In this document: positions 9,700 through 20,978 of the stretch, one piece after another
How the letters are laid out: the number at the start of each line of letters is the position of its first letter
Position numbering within the stretch: position 1 is the first letter of the stretch
Notes under the pieces: model-generated
What the model saw: the letters and a program-made list of their open reading frames with translations, nothing else
What the model was told of the DNA's origin: nothing
Database searches by the model: none
Made by a program: the position numbers and the translations under genes
Source: Mycobacterium attenuatum
GTDB taxonomy: Bacteria > Actinomycetota > Actinomycetes > Mycobacteriales > Mycobacteriaceae
Direction of reading: 5' to 3'
NCBI RefSeq assembly: GCF_900566085.1
Contig: NZ_UPHT01000060.1
Span: forward strand, 1 to 42,240
DNA: 42,240 bases

Positions 9700-11394
9700 T
9701 TACGCACGGGCCGATCGGCCGCCGACCAGGGCGTCTGCCTTGACCTCACCGCGCACGATCCGCTCGGCCAGCCGCGAGGCCAGCGCCATGATGGTCAGTG
9801 CCGGGTTGGCGCTGCCCTGGGTGGGGCACACCGAACCGTCGGCGATGAACAAGTTGGGCACCGCCCAGCTTCGCTGGTCGGAGTTGACGACGCTGCTCTG
9901 CGGGTCGCTGCCCATCCGGGCACCACCGATGAGGTGGGCAAAGCGCTGGATGGTCAGCACATCCTGCGCCCCTGCGGCGTGCAGGATGTTGGTGATCACC
10001 TCAGTGGAGTACTCCATGTTGGCCTTGTCGTTGTCCGACAGGCGGTAGTCGAATCGTGCGATGGGCAGCCCGTAGTGATCGGTTTCCTCGACCAGGGTGA
10101 CGCGGTTGTCGGCGTGCGGGAGCAGCTCGTTGAGCACGCCGATGGTGGACCAGTGGTTGTAGTCGCGCATGTACTCGCGCAGCGCGGCGCCCCAATGCCC
10201 GTCGGCAAGGACATGCTCGGCCCAGCCGATCGGCAGCGGGGACACCGTCTGGATGGAGAAGCCCCGGGCGAATCCGCGGTCGGGGTCGGTTTCGTAGAAC
10301 TGCTCCGAGGACACCTCCGGCGGCGGCGCCTTGTACATGCGCAGTTCCTCCGGCCAGCGGCCCGCGGTCTGTGATGCTCCCTGCACCATGACGTAGCGGC
10401 CCACCTGGTCGTGGTTGTTGCACAAGCCCTTCGGGAAACGCGGGCTGGTGGAGTTGAGCAGCAATCGCGGAGTTTCGATCGAATAGCAGGCCACTGCAAC
10501 CACTTTGGCCCTCTGGAACCGCTCACGGGCCCCAATCTCGTCCAAATATGTTACACCGCTGGCATTTCCGGATTCGTCGAGTTCGACACGGCTGGCCATG
10601 CAGTTCGCCCGGATCTCGACGCCGTGGGCCAGCGCGTCGGGTAGGTGAGTGACATACGGGCTGGCTTTGGCGTTGACCTTGCAACCCTGCAGGCAGTAGC
10701 CGCGGTAGATGCAGTGCGGCCGGTTGCCGAAGGTGCCGTTGACGATGCCGACCGGGCCGACTCGCATCTCGATGCCGAGATTCATCGCGCCTTCCCAGAG
10801 TTTCATCGCGGCGCCCGAAACCGGATGCGGCGCATGCGGATAGCGGTGCGGGTAGCCCCACGGCCAGTCCTGACCGGCTACCGGCAACTCGAGTTCGAGG
10901 CGCTCGTAGTGTGGCCGCAGGTCGGCGTAGCTGATCGGCCAGTCGGCGCCGACCCGGTCGCGGGTGAAGGTCTCGAAGTCGCTGGGATGAAAGCGCGGCG
11001 TGTAGCCGGCGTAGTGCACCATCGACCCGCCGACGCCGCGGCCGGAGTTGTTCTTGCCCAGTTCGACCGGATCCGATCCGCCGATGATCCGCTTCTGAGT
11101 CCAGTACAGCTCGTGCGACCCCGCCTCGTCGGACACCCAGTCCTCGTCGGGGTGCCAGAACGGGCCAGCCTCCAGGATCACGATGCGCCAGCCCGCCCGG
11201 GCCAGCCGCTGAGCCAGTACCGAACCGCCGGCGCCGGCGCCGACGACCACCAGGTCGACCTCCTCGTCGTCGGAGTAGCGGCGCATGGTGGCCTCGCCGG
11301 GCAGGTCACGCGAGTGCACGTCGAGCAGGAACCGCGAATCGTTGTCGCGCGGCCCGAGCGAGCCCTTGAGCAGCCCGCGCCAAAAGTCACCCAT
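9700..11394 (-). CDS. GMC-family FAD-dependent oxidoreductase
   Basis: A 564-aa flavoprotein of the glucose-methanol-choline family, closest in layout to catalytic subunits of gluconate 2-dehydrogenase/cholesterol oxidase-like enzymes. The FAD Rossmann motif VVVGAGAGGSVLAQRL is at about residues 48-63, followed by VILEAGPFW. The C-terminal signature NLFIADGSVCPTQGSANP, then TIMALASRLAERI, holds the region of the active-site His/Asn pair. ATG 11394 (MGDFWRGLLKGS) overlaps the upstream gene by 8 bases. The 4-TM protein, subunit-3-like protein and this enzyme form a compact cassette that I do not recall between echA15 and hemE in H37Rv. Substrate unknown; a membrane-linked alcohol or sugar-type dehydrogenase is the working idea. 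Confidence 0.85.
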   Translation of the reverse strand: MGDFWRGLLKGSLGPRDNDSRFLLDVHSRDLPGEATMRRYSDDEEVDLVVVGAGAGGSVLAQRLARAGWRIVILEAGPFWHPDEDWVSDEAGSHELYWTQKRIIGGSDPVELGKNNSGRGVGGSMVHYAGYTPRFHPSDFETFTRDRVGADWPISYADLRPHYERLELELPVAGQDWPWGYPHRYPHAPHPVSGAAMKLWEGAMNLGIEMRVGPVGIVNGTFGNRPHCIYRGYCLQGCKVNAKASPYVTHLPDALAHGVEIRANCMASRVELDESGNASGVTYLDEIGARERFQRAKVVAVACYSIETPRLLLNSTSPRFPKGLCNNHDQVGRYVMVQGASQTAGRWPEELRMYKAPPPEVSSEQFYETDPDRGFARGFSIQTVSPLPIGWAEHVLADGHWGAALREYMRDYNHWSTIGVLNELLPHADNRVTLVEETDHYGLPIARFDYRLSDNDKANMEYSTEVITNILHAAGAQDVLTIQRFAHLIGGARMGSDPQSSVVNSDQRSWAVPNLFIADGSVCPTQGSANPALTIMALASRLAERIVRGEVKADALVGGRSARA

Positions 11395-12124
11395 CGATGT
11401 GTTCCTGTTCGACAGTGGCGACCGGGTCTTCGGAGGTGGCTCCCGGGGCTTCGAACGGCTCCCGGCTTCCCACTCCGCCCAGCCGCATGAAGCCGCGAGG
11501 ATAGGCCGGCCCACCGAAGCCGATCTCGTTCCATGCCCATGGGTGGCTGTAGAAGCCGCTCAGGGTCATCCGCATCACCACCGACCAGGCCCGGGAGACG
11601 TTCACTTTCTCCCAGCTGCCGCCGGACAACTCGCCGTCGGCGAACTGCTGCACCACCGATTCGCGGGTCGCGAGGTCGGCCGCCGCGAACGACTCGGCGC
11701 CGGCGACGCGGGCGGATTCGTCGAGGCCCGACAGCACCAGCCGCCAGGTGTCGCGGTCGTCGGGCATGTCGTCGTATTGATAGCCGTCCAGCCGGCCATC
11801 GGCGAGCTTGGCGTCGACGAACTCGGCCACTGGTATCCGCGGCTCGGCGTCCTGGGCCAGGACGGTGTCACAAAAGGCGCGCAGCGCCGGTTCCTGCGAC
11901 GCCTCGAAGAACCGCAGTGGCCCCGGCTTGTCCAGCCGGGCCAGCACCACGCGCCGGGTGGCCGCATCCCAGCTGTCGACGGTCGACAGCACGTCGTAGT
12001 CGGGATAGCGGCCGATCATCTGCGGTGTGACGCCGCGGCGCTGGCGCGGCAGCCACGACGGATGCAGCGGCTTGCCGTCCGGTCGCAGCTTCGGCAGGTG
12101 CTGTCCGTTCGAGATGTCGGGCAC
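11387..12124 (-). CDS. Gluconate 2-dehydrogenase subunit 3-like protein
   Basis: A 245-aa protein assigned to the subunit-3 family mainly from its features and its position beside a GMC flavoprotein. Visible features are an acidic central region (GRLDGYQYDDMPDDRDTW), the segment LSGGSWEKVNVSRAW and the ending GFYSHPWAWNEIGFGGPAYPRG, typical of this family. Classical subunits often carry a twin-arginine signal; none is seen here, so the complex may stay cytosolic or be membrane-held by the 4-TM partner. The start is GTG 12124 with GGAGAAG upstream, 4 bases after the preceding gene. Its stop overlaps the GMC start by 8 bases, a sign of coupled translation and joint function. Confidence 0.78.
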   Translation of the reverse strand: MPDISNGQHLPKLRPDGKPLHPSWLPRQRRGVTPQMIGRYPDYDVLSTVDSWDAATRRVVLARLDKPGPLRFFEASQEPALRAFCDTVLAQDAEPRIPVAEFVDAKLADGRLDGYQYDDMPDDRDTWRLVLSGLDESARVAGAESFAAADLATRESVVQQFADGELSGGSWEKVNVSRAWSVVMRMTLSGFYSHPWAWNEIGFGGPAYPRGFMRLGGVGSREPFEAPGATSEDPVATVEQEHIDG

Positions 12125-12128
12125 GGCG

Positions 12129-12608
12129 CTACTTCTCCCGTCGCAAAACCGCGGCCAGCAGACCCATCGCCCCCACGATGCTCATCAGGCCGGGTGCGGC
12201 GATGGGAGGACCCATCGGGACGTTGTAGTTGTACAGTCGCCACCCGCCGGGTCGCCGCGCGACGCCGCGCGCGTGGAAATACTGGCCCATCAGCCCATTC
12301 GCCGCGTACACCGCCGCCGTGGCCGGCAGCCACCGCTTGGCCCAGCGCTTGGAGAACACCCCGCCCACCCCGGCGATCACCACCGGCGGGGTGACCACGA
12401 TCGGGCTCCACATCCATTTGTTGCCGAAGCTGGCGCGATAGTGCTCGAAGTAGATCTCCGCGGTGGTCACCAGCGCCGCGAACGCCGTCAGCCCCGACAA
12501 TGACCGCTCGAAGCGACCGTGGGCGACGTTGTGCAGCACCCGGTCGACGAAATACTCCGCCTCCTCGACCAAGTGCCCGCTCGGTGCCGAATCTCGAGTC
12601 AGCAACAT
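12129..12608 (-). CDS. Small membrane protein, about four TM segments
   Basis: A 159-aa protein with hydrophobic stretches near residues 36-56 ([18 protein letters not shown]), 68-87 ([18 protein letters not shown]), 93-112 and 136-155. His residues occur in [16 protein letters not shown] and QYFHARG, so haem or metal ligation is possible but not shown. I chose ATG 12608 because AGGAG precedes it; the frame is open to 12731 but that would run into the divergent hemE promoter. It leads the oxidoreductase cassette. I do not recognise the family by name; a membrane anchor or electron-accepting subunit is an inference from context. Confidence 0.75.
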   Translation of the reverse strand: MLLTRDSAPSGHLVEEAEYFVDRVLHNVAHGRFERSLSGLTAFAALVTTAEIYFEHYRASFGNKWMWSPIVVTPPVVIAGVGGVFSKRWAKRWLPATAAVYAANGLMGQYFHARGVARRPGGWRLYNYNVPMGPPIAAPGLMSIVGAMGLLAAVLRREK

Positions 12609-12747
12609 GAACCCGTCTCCTTGCCTGCCATCTGTGGTCTTCGCGGGGCGAATTTCCGCGCACTGCGGGGACCGCTGTATTGGGCAGTACCCAAACAACC
12701 CATGGGGCACACGTGCCGGTGTGCGCGTCATGGCAGCATTGAGGCCA

Positions 12748-13817
12748 GTGAATACTCCTGCGCGTACCCGCCGCGAGCTTCCGCACTCGCCCTATCTGGC
12801 CGCGGTGGCCGGTCGCAAACCCAGCCGAGTGCCGGTGTGGTTCATGCGGCAGGCCGGCCGTTCGCTACCCGAATATCGCGCGCTGCGCCAGCAGCACAGC
12901 ATGCTGCAGGCCTGCCTCGAGCCGGACGTGGCCTGCGAGATCACCCTGCAGCCGGTACGCCGCTACGGTGTGGACGCGGCGATCCTGTTTTCCGACATCG
13001 TGGTGCCACTGCGGGCTGCGGGCGTTGAGCTGGACATCGTGGCCGACGTGGGCCCGGTGATCGCCCACCCGGTGCGCACCGCCGCCGATATCGAACACAT
13101 CAAACCCCTTGACCCACAAGCTATTCAACCAGTCCTGCAGACCGTTGAGCTGTTGGTCGCGGCGCTGGGTGATGTCCCGCTGATCGGTTTCGCCGGTGCG
13201 CCGTTCACGCTGGCGTCCTACCTTATCGAGGGCGGACCCAGTCGCCACTACATCCGCACCAAGGCGATGATGCTGGCCGAGCCGGCGAGCTGGCATGCGC
13301 TGATGAGCAAGCTGACCGACCTCACCATCGCCTTCCTTCGCGGCCAGATCCACTCCGGTGTGGACGCCATCCAGGTGTTCGATTCCTGGGCTGGCATGTT
13401 GTCGCTGAGCGACTACCGCCAGTACGTGCTGCCGCACAGTGCGCGGGTGTTCGGCACGCTGGCCGAACACGGCGTGCCGATGACGCACTTCGGGGTCGGC
13501 ACCGCCGAGCTGCTCGGCGCCATGTCGGAGGCTGTCCAGCCGGGTACGGCGACCGTCGTCGGCGTCGACTGGCGGACCGCGCTGGCCGATGCGGCCGCCA
13601 GGGTGCAGCCGGGCACGGCGCTGCAGGGCAACCTCGACCCGGTGTTGCTGCTGGCGGGCTGGCCTGTGGTGGAACGCGCCGCCCGCGCCGTCGTCGACGA
13701 CGGACGCCGCGCGGTCGACGCGGGCGCCGCCGGTCACATCTTCAACCTCGGCCACGGGGTGTTGCCGCAGACCGATCCCGGCATGCTGACCGAACTGGTT
13801 TCGCTGGTCCATTCGCT

Positions 13818-13821
<4 letters not shown>
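12748..13821 (+). CDS. hemE: Uroporphyrinogen decarboxylase
   Basis: Cytosolic enzyme that removes four carboxyl groups from uroporphyrinogen III to give coproporphyrinogen III. The product is 357 aa, the length I recall for mycobacterial HemE. The signature [16 protein letters not shown] is near residue 30 (the invariant Arg of the active site) and [17 protein letters not shown] near 147. The start is uncertain: GTG 12748 ([15 protein letters not shown]) gives the family length and has GAGG close upstream, while ATG 12730 adds six residues. The stop overlaps hemY in an ATGA, so the two are translationally coupled. It diverges from the redox cassette across about 140 bases that must hold both promoters. 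Confidence 0.95.
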
Positions 13822-16691
<2,870 letters not shown>

Positions 16692-16779
16692 CGGATGCCG
16701 CTGGGGGCACATCCGCCGAAACTGAAATTCTGCAGCGAAAGTGCGAGTAAGGGCCTGCGAAATTACCGTCTCGGCGACG

Positions 16780-17187
16780 TTAGTCCCTCGGGACCAGGCG
16801 CAGCGAGATCGAGTTGATGCAGTAACGCTGATCCGTCGGCGTCGGATAGCCCTCGCCGGCGAACACGTGACCCAGGTGGCTGTGGCAGTTCGCGCAGACA
16901 ACCTCGGTGCGTGTCATCCCCAGCGAGTGGTCGGGACGCAGGATGACCGCTTCGGAGCTCGCCGGGTCGAAGAACGAGGGCCAGCCGCAATGCGACTCGA
17001 ATTTCTCTGTGCTGCGGAACAATTCGGCACCACATGCCCGGCACTGGTAGACGCCCTCGGTTTTGGTGTCGGTGTACTTGCCAGTGAAGGGTCGCTCGGT
17101 GCCGGCCCGGCGCAGGACGTCGAATTCCTGCTGGGTGAGCCTTTGGCGCCACTGGTCGTCGGTCAGTTCCAGCTTCGGACGCGTCAT
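16780..17187 (-). CDS. msrB: Peptide-methionine (R)-S-oxide reductase
   Basis: Repairs methionine-R-sulfoxide in proteins. At 135 aa it is a single MsrB domain. The zinc site is C49-x2-C52 (CRAC) and C98-x2-C101 (CANC); the catalytic Cys is C123 in RYCINS, and C67 in SHCGWPSFF is a candidate resolving Cys. ATG 17187 begins MTRPKLELTDDQW. It is the last gene of a minus-strand run with aftC and faces the methyltransferase gene convergently across about 90 bases. Confidence 0.95.
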   Translation of the reverse strand: MTRPKLELTDDQWRQRLTQQEFDVLRRAGTERPFTGKYTDTKTEGVYQCRACGAELFRSTEKFESHCGWPSFFDPASSEAVILRPDHSLGMTRTEVVCANCHSHLGHVFAGEGYPTPTDQRYCINSISLRLVPRD

Positions 17188-17240
17188 ACGTCCACGCTAG
17201 CGCCAATGGCGGTGACCCGTTGGGTCCCCCGCGCTTGCGA

Positions 17241-18542
17241 TCACCGCGCGCGCTCCCGCTCGGCCGTCAGCCAGGTCGGGTCGATACCAGCGCCTAGCCG
17301 GTTTTCGGCCTTGGCATCCAGATAGCGGAAGTAGAGCACGGTGAACGTGACGATCAACAGCAGCGACCAGCCGTAGGTGATCTTCAGGTATTCCAGGGCG
17401 CGGCCCCACCGCATCCAGTTGAACAGCAGCCAGCGGTCCAGCGTCATGAAGCCGTAGATCGCCAACCATGCCGGCCAGTTGCGGATCACCGAGTTGGGCA
17501 GCACCACCGTTATCAAGAACGGGAACAGCATCATCGAGTAGTAGCCCTGGGCCAGCGACATCACCAGCCACGACCACAGCAGCAGCACGCCCGACGACGT
17601 GGTGAACCAGAACAGCGGATCCCGGGTGCGGTAATAGCGGTACAGCAGCCACAGGCTGGCGATCGCGAGGGCGGTAAACAGCAGCCGCAAGAACACGATC
17701 AACCAGGTCGGCAGGCCGAAGTACACGCCGTTGCCCTGGATGGAGCTGTTGAAGTAGTCACGGGTGCCCAGGATGTAGGGCAGGGTCCGGGTGAAGAAGT
17801 CCATCGGGTGGCTCACCAGCGGCAGAGCGGCCAGGTTGACAACGACGGGCACCACGATGGCCGCCAGCACCGCCCGCCACTGGCGGTTCAGCAGCGGCAG
17901 CAGCAGCAACGGACCTAGCAGGGGCTTGAGGACCAGGGTCAATCCGATGGCCAGCCCGGCCATCCACTGACGGCTCGTCCGCTCGTCGAGCAGCCACCGA
18001 AGGAACAGGACCTCGAGCAGCAGGATGCAACCGTTGATGTTGGTGAACACCAGGGTGTTGGTCACCGTCTCGGTGGCGAACATGGCCAGCAGCAGGGCGG
18101 GCGCGGCCACCGAGGCCAGCGTGAAGTTGAACATCCGCAGCAACAGGTAGGCCGCGACCAGGATGGCCAGGGCGTTGATGGAGATGAACAGGTAGCGCGA
18201 CGGCGCAAACGGCAGGTATCCAAACGGCGCCATGAGCAGCGTGCCGCCCGGCGGGTAGAGGTAGTGCGGGTCGACGTAGTCGAAGTGCTCGTTGTAGATG
18301 TCCCAGCCATGCCGGAAGTTCAGCACCGCGCGGTAGACCGGCTTGAAGTCGTCGGTGATATTTCCGTTGGTGGTCAGCACGATAGTGCGATGCAGTATCG
18401 ACATGATCGCGGCCGGCCAGAGTGCCGCCCGCACTATCGACGCCGTGCTCGGTGCGCCGGTGCGGGGACGGAATGCGGCCAGCATCGATGCGCGTAGGCG
18501 GGTTCGAGTTGTGTCAGCTGCCGTCACCAGCGCACCGTACAC
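17241..18542 (-). CDS. aftC: Alpha-(1->3)-arabinofuranosyltransferase AftC
   Basis: Membrane GT-C glycosyltransferase that uses decaprenyl-phosphoryl arabinose to place alpha-1,3 branches in arabinogalactan and lipoarabinomannan. It is 433 aa, the same as H37Rv. The first periplasmic loop has N61-I-T-D64-D65, the acidic pair expected for catalysis, followed by a HYLYPPGGTLLMAPFGYLP segment. About ten hydrophobic segments follow to residue 410. The start is GTG 18542 (VYGALVTAADTTRT). It lies 22 bases after the hydrolase-fold lipoprotein and 53 bases before msrB, in one probable operon. Confidence 0.95.
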   Translation of the reverse strand: MYGALVTAADTTRTRLRASMLAAFRPRTGAPSTASIVRAALWPAAIMSILHRTIVLTTNGNITDDFKPVYRAVLNFRHGWDIYNEHFDYVDPHYLYPPGGTLLMAPFGYLPFAPSRYLFISINALAILVAAYLLLRMFNFTLASVAAPALLLAMFATETVTNTLVFTNINGCILLLEVLFLRWLLDERTSRQWMAGLAIGLTLVLKPLLGPLLLLPLLNRQWRAVLAAIVVPVVVNLAALPLVSHPMDFFTRTLPYILGTRDYFNSSIQGNGVYFGLPTWLIVFLRLLFTALAIASLWLLYRYYRTRDPLFWFTTSSGVLLLWSWLVMSLAQGYYSMMLFPFLITVVLPNSVIRNWPAWLAIYGFMTLDRWLLFNWMRWGRALEYLKITYGWSLLLIVTFTVLYFRYLDAKAENRLGAGIDPTWLTAERERAR

Positions 18543-18564
18543 CGGGGCTGCTGGCCGGCAGGTG

Positions 18565-20133
18565 TCAGGCGGGACAGTAGGTGTCGGTTCCGGGGAGCTT
18601 GCCGTCGGTGAGATAACCGACCAGCGGCGGCACCGTACAGGAGGAATAGATGCTGGCGCCGTGGCCGATGCCCTGCCACATCACCCGCTTGCTCGCGGCG
18701 TTGGCATTGATGACCGTGGCAGCGGTCTGCGCGACCCCGTCGACGCCGACGATCGGGTCGTCTTGCACACCCATCAACAAGACGTCGACCTTGAGGTCTT
18801 TCGGCAATTGCGGCGACGAACCGGTGGGCCAGTGCACGCATTTGACCAGATTGAGCGCGGCGATCGTGCCGAACTGGGGATAGAGCTTGGCCCAGGCAAC
18901 CACTAGTTCGCGAACCCGGTCCGGCGTCGGGCGGTTGACCGCGTCGCTGCAGGAATTGACGAATTGGCCGTCGGTGTCCTGAAGGCCGTCGGCGCGGTTG
19001 ATCAAGTTCGACAGCTGATTCATGTCGCCCCCGCGTGCGGCCGCCAACGCGTTGGCCAGCGTGGTGGTGGTGCCGATGCGGTCGGCGGTCGGAAAGCCCA
19101 GTGTGGCGGTGATCGCGTTGGCGATCGACGCGACCGAGGTTCCGGACCCCCGCAGCGAGCGAGCCGTGCTCAGCAACGCGCTCACGGCGCCCTTCGGATC
19201 CGGACCCAGCGCGCAGTTGATCGCGACGCACTGCGCCGCGAACGCGTCCAGCGCGGCCTGCTGGCCTTTGACCTGTTGCTCGGCCTTCGCCTCGGCGCTG
19301 ACACCCAACGCGACCGGCGAGTCCAGGATCAACCGGGCCACCTTGTCCGGGCGCGAGCCGGCATAGGTGAGCGCCACCTGAGCGCCGTTGCCGATGCCGA
19401 CCAGCGCCAGTGCCGGCACATCCCACAGGTTGCGCAGCCGCTCCAGATCAGAGGCGGCGTGTCCGTTGTCGTAGGCGGAATCAGCGGGTGCGATGACATC
19501 GGTGCAGCTCGTGGTGGCCTCGTTCGAGATCGCCGAGAGGTTGGCCACCGGATCGTCGCCGGTCTGGAACTGCGACTGGTCGCGCATCTCGTCACGCTGG
19601 AAGTGGTCGCGGCAATCGATCGGAGTCGACATGCCCATGCCCCGGCGGTCAACGGCGACGATCGGGTGGCTGCGCAGGATGTCGGACCCTGCATGCGACA
19701 ACCACACCGGCAGCTGGGTGGAAGACGGCAGATCGGAACCGGTGGTGAACACCAGAGGTCCCGCGTCGCGCGGGGTTTGGCCGGAACGGGCCCGCACCAC
19801 ACCGATGGTGATCGACCCGGACCCACCGTTGAGCGGGTCGAGGTCGGAGTCGAAGCTGGCGCACTCCAGTTTGATGCCCGGCGCGGCGGGGATCGCTGCG
19901 TTGCCGTAGACCTGAGAAGTGCAGTCGCGCCAGGACAGATCGTTCTTGGGAGCCGCGATAGGTGGGGGGCCGCTAGGTGGTGGTGTCGTGGTGGCGACGC
20001 CCTGCGGCTTGGCGCCGCTATAGGTGGCGAAGCGCGGGTCAGCGCCAAGGATTGGGACGCAGCCGGCCAACACCATGGTCACCGAGCAGGCCAGCGAGAC
20101 CAGGATCGTTGCGGACGTGATGCGCCGACTCAT
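18565..20133 (-). CDS. Lipoprotein with alpha/beta-hydrolase fold lacking the nucleophile Ser (Rv2672-like)
   Basis: A 522-aa exported protein similar to tripeptidyl-peptidase-like secreted hydrolases. The N-terminus MSRRITSATILVSLAC... ends in the lipobox VLAG-Cys (C25), so it should be lipid-anchored outside the cell. A Pro/Thr linker precedes the hydrolase domain. At the nucleophile elbow, where relatives have Gly-x-Ser-x-Gly, this protein reads GIGNG (residues 246-250), with Gly in the Ser position. The Asp (QDDPIVGVDG) and His (GIGHGAS) regions of a triad remain. It may be non-catalytic or use another residue. ATG 20133 was preferred over GTG 20142. It lies between the RibD-like gene and aftC. 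Confidence 0.85.
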   Translation of the reverse strand: MSRRITSATILVSLACSVTMVLAGCVPILGADPRFATYSGAKPQGVATTTPPPSGPPPIAAPKNDLSWRDCTSQVYGNAAIPAAPGIKLECASFDSDLDPLNGGSGSITIGVVRARSGQTPRDAGPLVFTTGSDLPSSTQLPVWLSHAGSDILRSHPIVAVDRRGMGMSTPIDCRDHFQRDEMRDQSQFQTGDDPVANLSAISNEATTSCTDVIAPADSAYDNGHAASDLERLRNLWDVPALALVGIGNGAQVALTYAGSRPDKVARLILDSPVALGVSAEAKAEQQVKGQQAALDAFAAQCVAINCALGPDPKGAVSALLSTARSLRGSGTSVASIANAITATLGFPTADRIGTTTTLANALAAARGGDMNQLSNLINRADGLQDTDGQFVNSCSDAVNRPTPDRVRELVVAWAKLYPQFGTIAALNLVKCVHWPTGSSPQLPKDLKVDVLLMGVQDDPIVGVDGVAQTAATVINANAASKRVMWQGIGHGASIYSSCTVPPLVGYLTDGKLPGTDTYCPA

Positions 20134-20149
20134 GCCGACCACAGTAACG

Positions 20150-20944
20150 TCAGCCTCTGACGTAGCGGGTATACAGATAACCGGCGTCGTCGGTGAGCAC
20201 GTGAGCGCAGCGCATCGGGGTCTTCAGCTGGCCCGGTCCGGTGACAATGCGCCGGGCCAGACCGCCCACGACAAACGGCGCGATCGTCAGGCACAGCTCG
20301 TCGAGCAAGCCGCGCTCGATGAACGATCCGAGCAGTATCGGCCCGCCCTCGGTGAGGATGTGACGCAGGCCGCGGTCGGCGAGCCTGGCCAGCAGCACAG
20401 CTTCGTCGACCTTGGCCGGATCGGTGCCGGAGCAGTCGATCACCTCGGCAAGGCCGGTGAGGCGCCGGCGTGTGTCGTCGACGGCCGCCGCGGTGGTGAG
20501 CACCAGCGGCGGCACCTCGGTGCGGGTGAACACCGCCAGATCCCGGGCCAGGTGACCGGACTTGGTGACGATGGCCAGTTGCGGGACCTCGCTTTGGCCC
20601 CGCAGCTGCCGCTGGCCGCGCTCGGTGACACCGAGCTGGGCACCGGAGTAACCCTCGACCCGCACGGTGCCCGCGCCCACGACGATGACGTCTGCCAGCT
20701 CACGCAGCAGATGAAAGACGGCGCGGTCGCCCGGCCCACCGAGTCCGCCGCTGGTGCCTGCCACGGTCGCACCGCCGTCAACGCTGCTGATGAAGTTGGC
20801 CCGTAACCAGATGACGTGGAGGTCCGGCGGATAGCCGTAGAGCTCTGCTAGGCCGGATTCGTCGAGCGTGCGGTCGGACCCGAGCAATGTCAGGCGGATG
20901 CCGGCGGATCGGTTGGCGGCCGGGCCGGCCCCGAAGTCGGGCAT
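20150..20944 (-). CDS. ribD: RibD C-terminal domain reductase (Rv2671-like)
   Basis: A 264-aa protein consisting of the reductase domain only of RibD/dihydrofolate-reductase-like enzymes. The core reads IWLRANFISSVDGGATVAG near residue 45, then the NADPH-binding DVIVVGAGTVRVEGY near 85 and HILTEGGPILLGSFIERGL near 195. The deaminase domain of bifunctional RibD is absent. The H37Rv homologue has been reported to substitute weakly for dihydrofolate reductase and to affect para-aminosalicylate response when overproduced; that comes from the literature. The gene diverges from zapE with a 34-base gap and heads the run to msrB. Confidence 0.88.
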   Translation of the reverse strand: MPDFGAGPAANRSAGIRLTLLGSDRTLDESGLAELYGYPPDLHVIWLRANFISSVDGGATVAGTSGGLGGPGDRAVFHLLRELADVIVVGAGTVRVEGYSGAQLGVTERGQRQLRGQSEVPQLAIVTKSGHLARDLAVFTRTEVPPLVLTTAAAVDDTRRRLTGLAEVIDCSGTDPAKVDEAVLLARLADRGLRHILTEGGPILLGSFIERGLLDELCLTIAPFVVGGLARRIVTGPGQLKTPMRCAHVLTDDAGYLYTRYVRG

Positions 20945-20978
20945 GGGTCTGATTGCAGCACGCCGCTACAGTGCCAGC

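Noticed and set aside
12463..12747. Upstream extension of hemE
   Set aside because: The frame is open but overlaps the divergent 4-TM gene and gives residues unlike HemE; the short start gives the family length.
16692..16779. Possible terminator between the methyltransferase and msrB genes
   Set aside because: I could find no stable stem with a T tract in this 88-base convergent gap.
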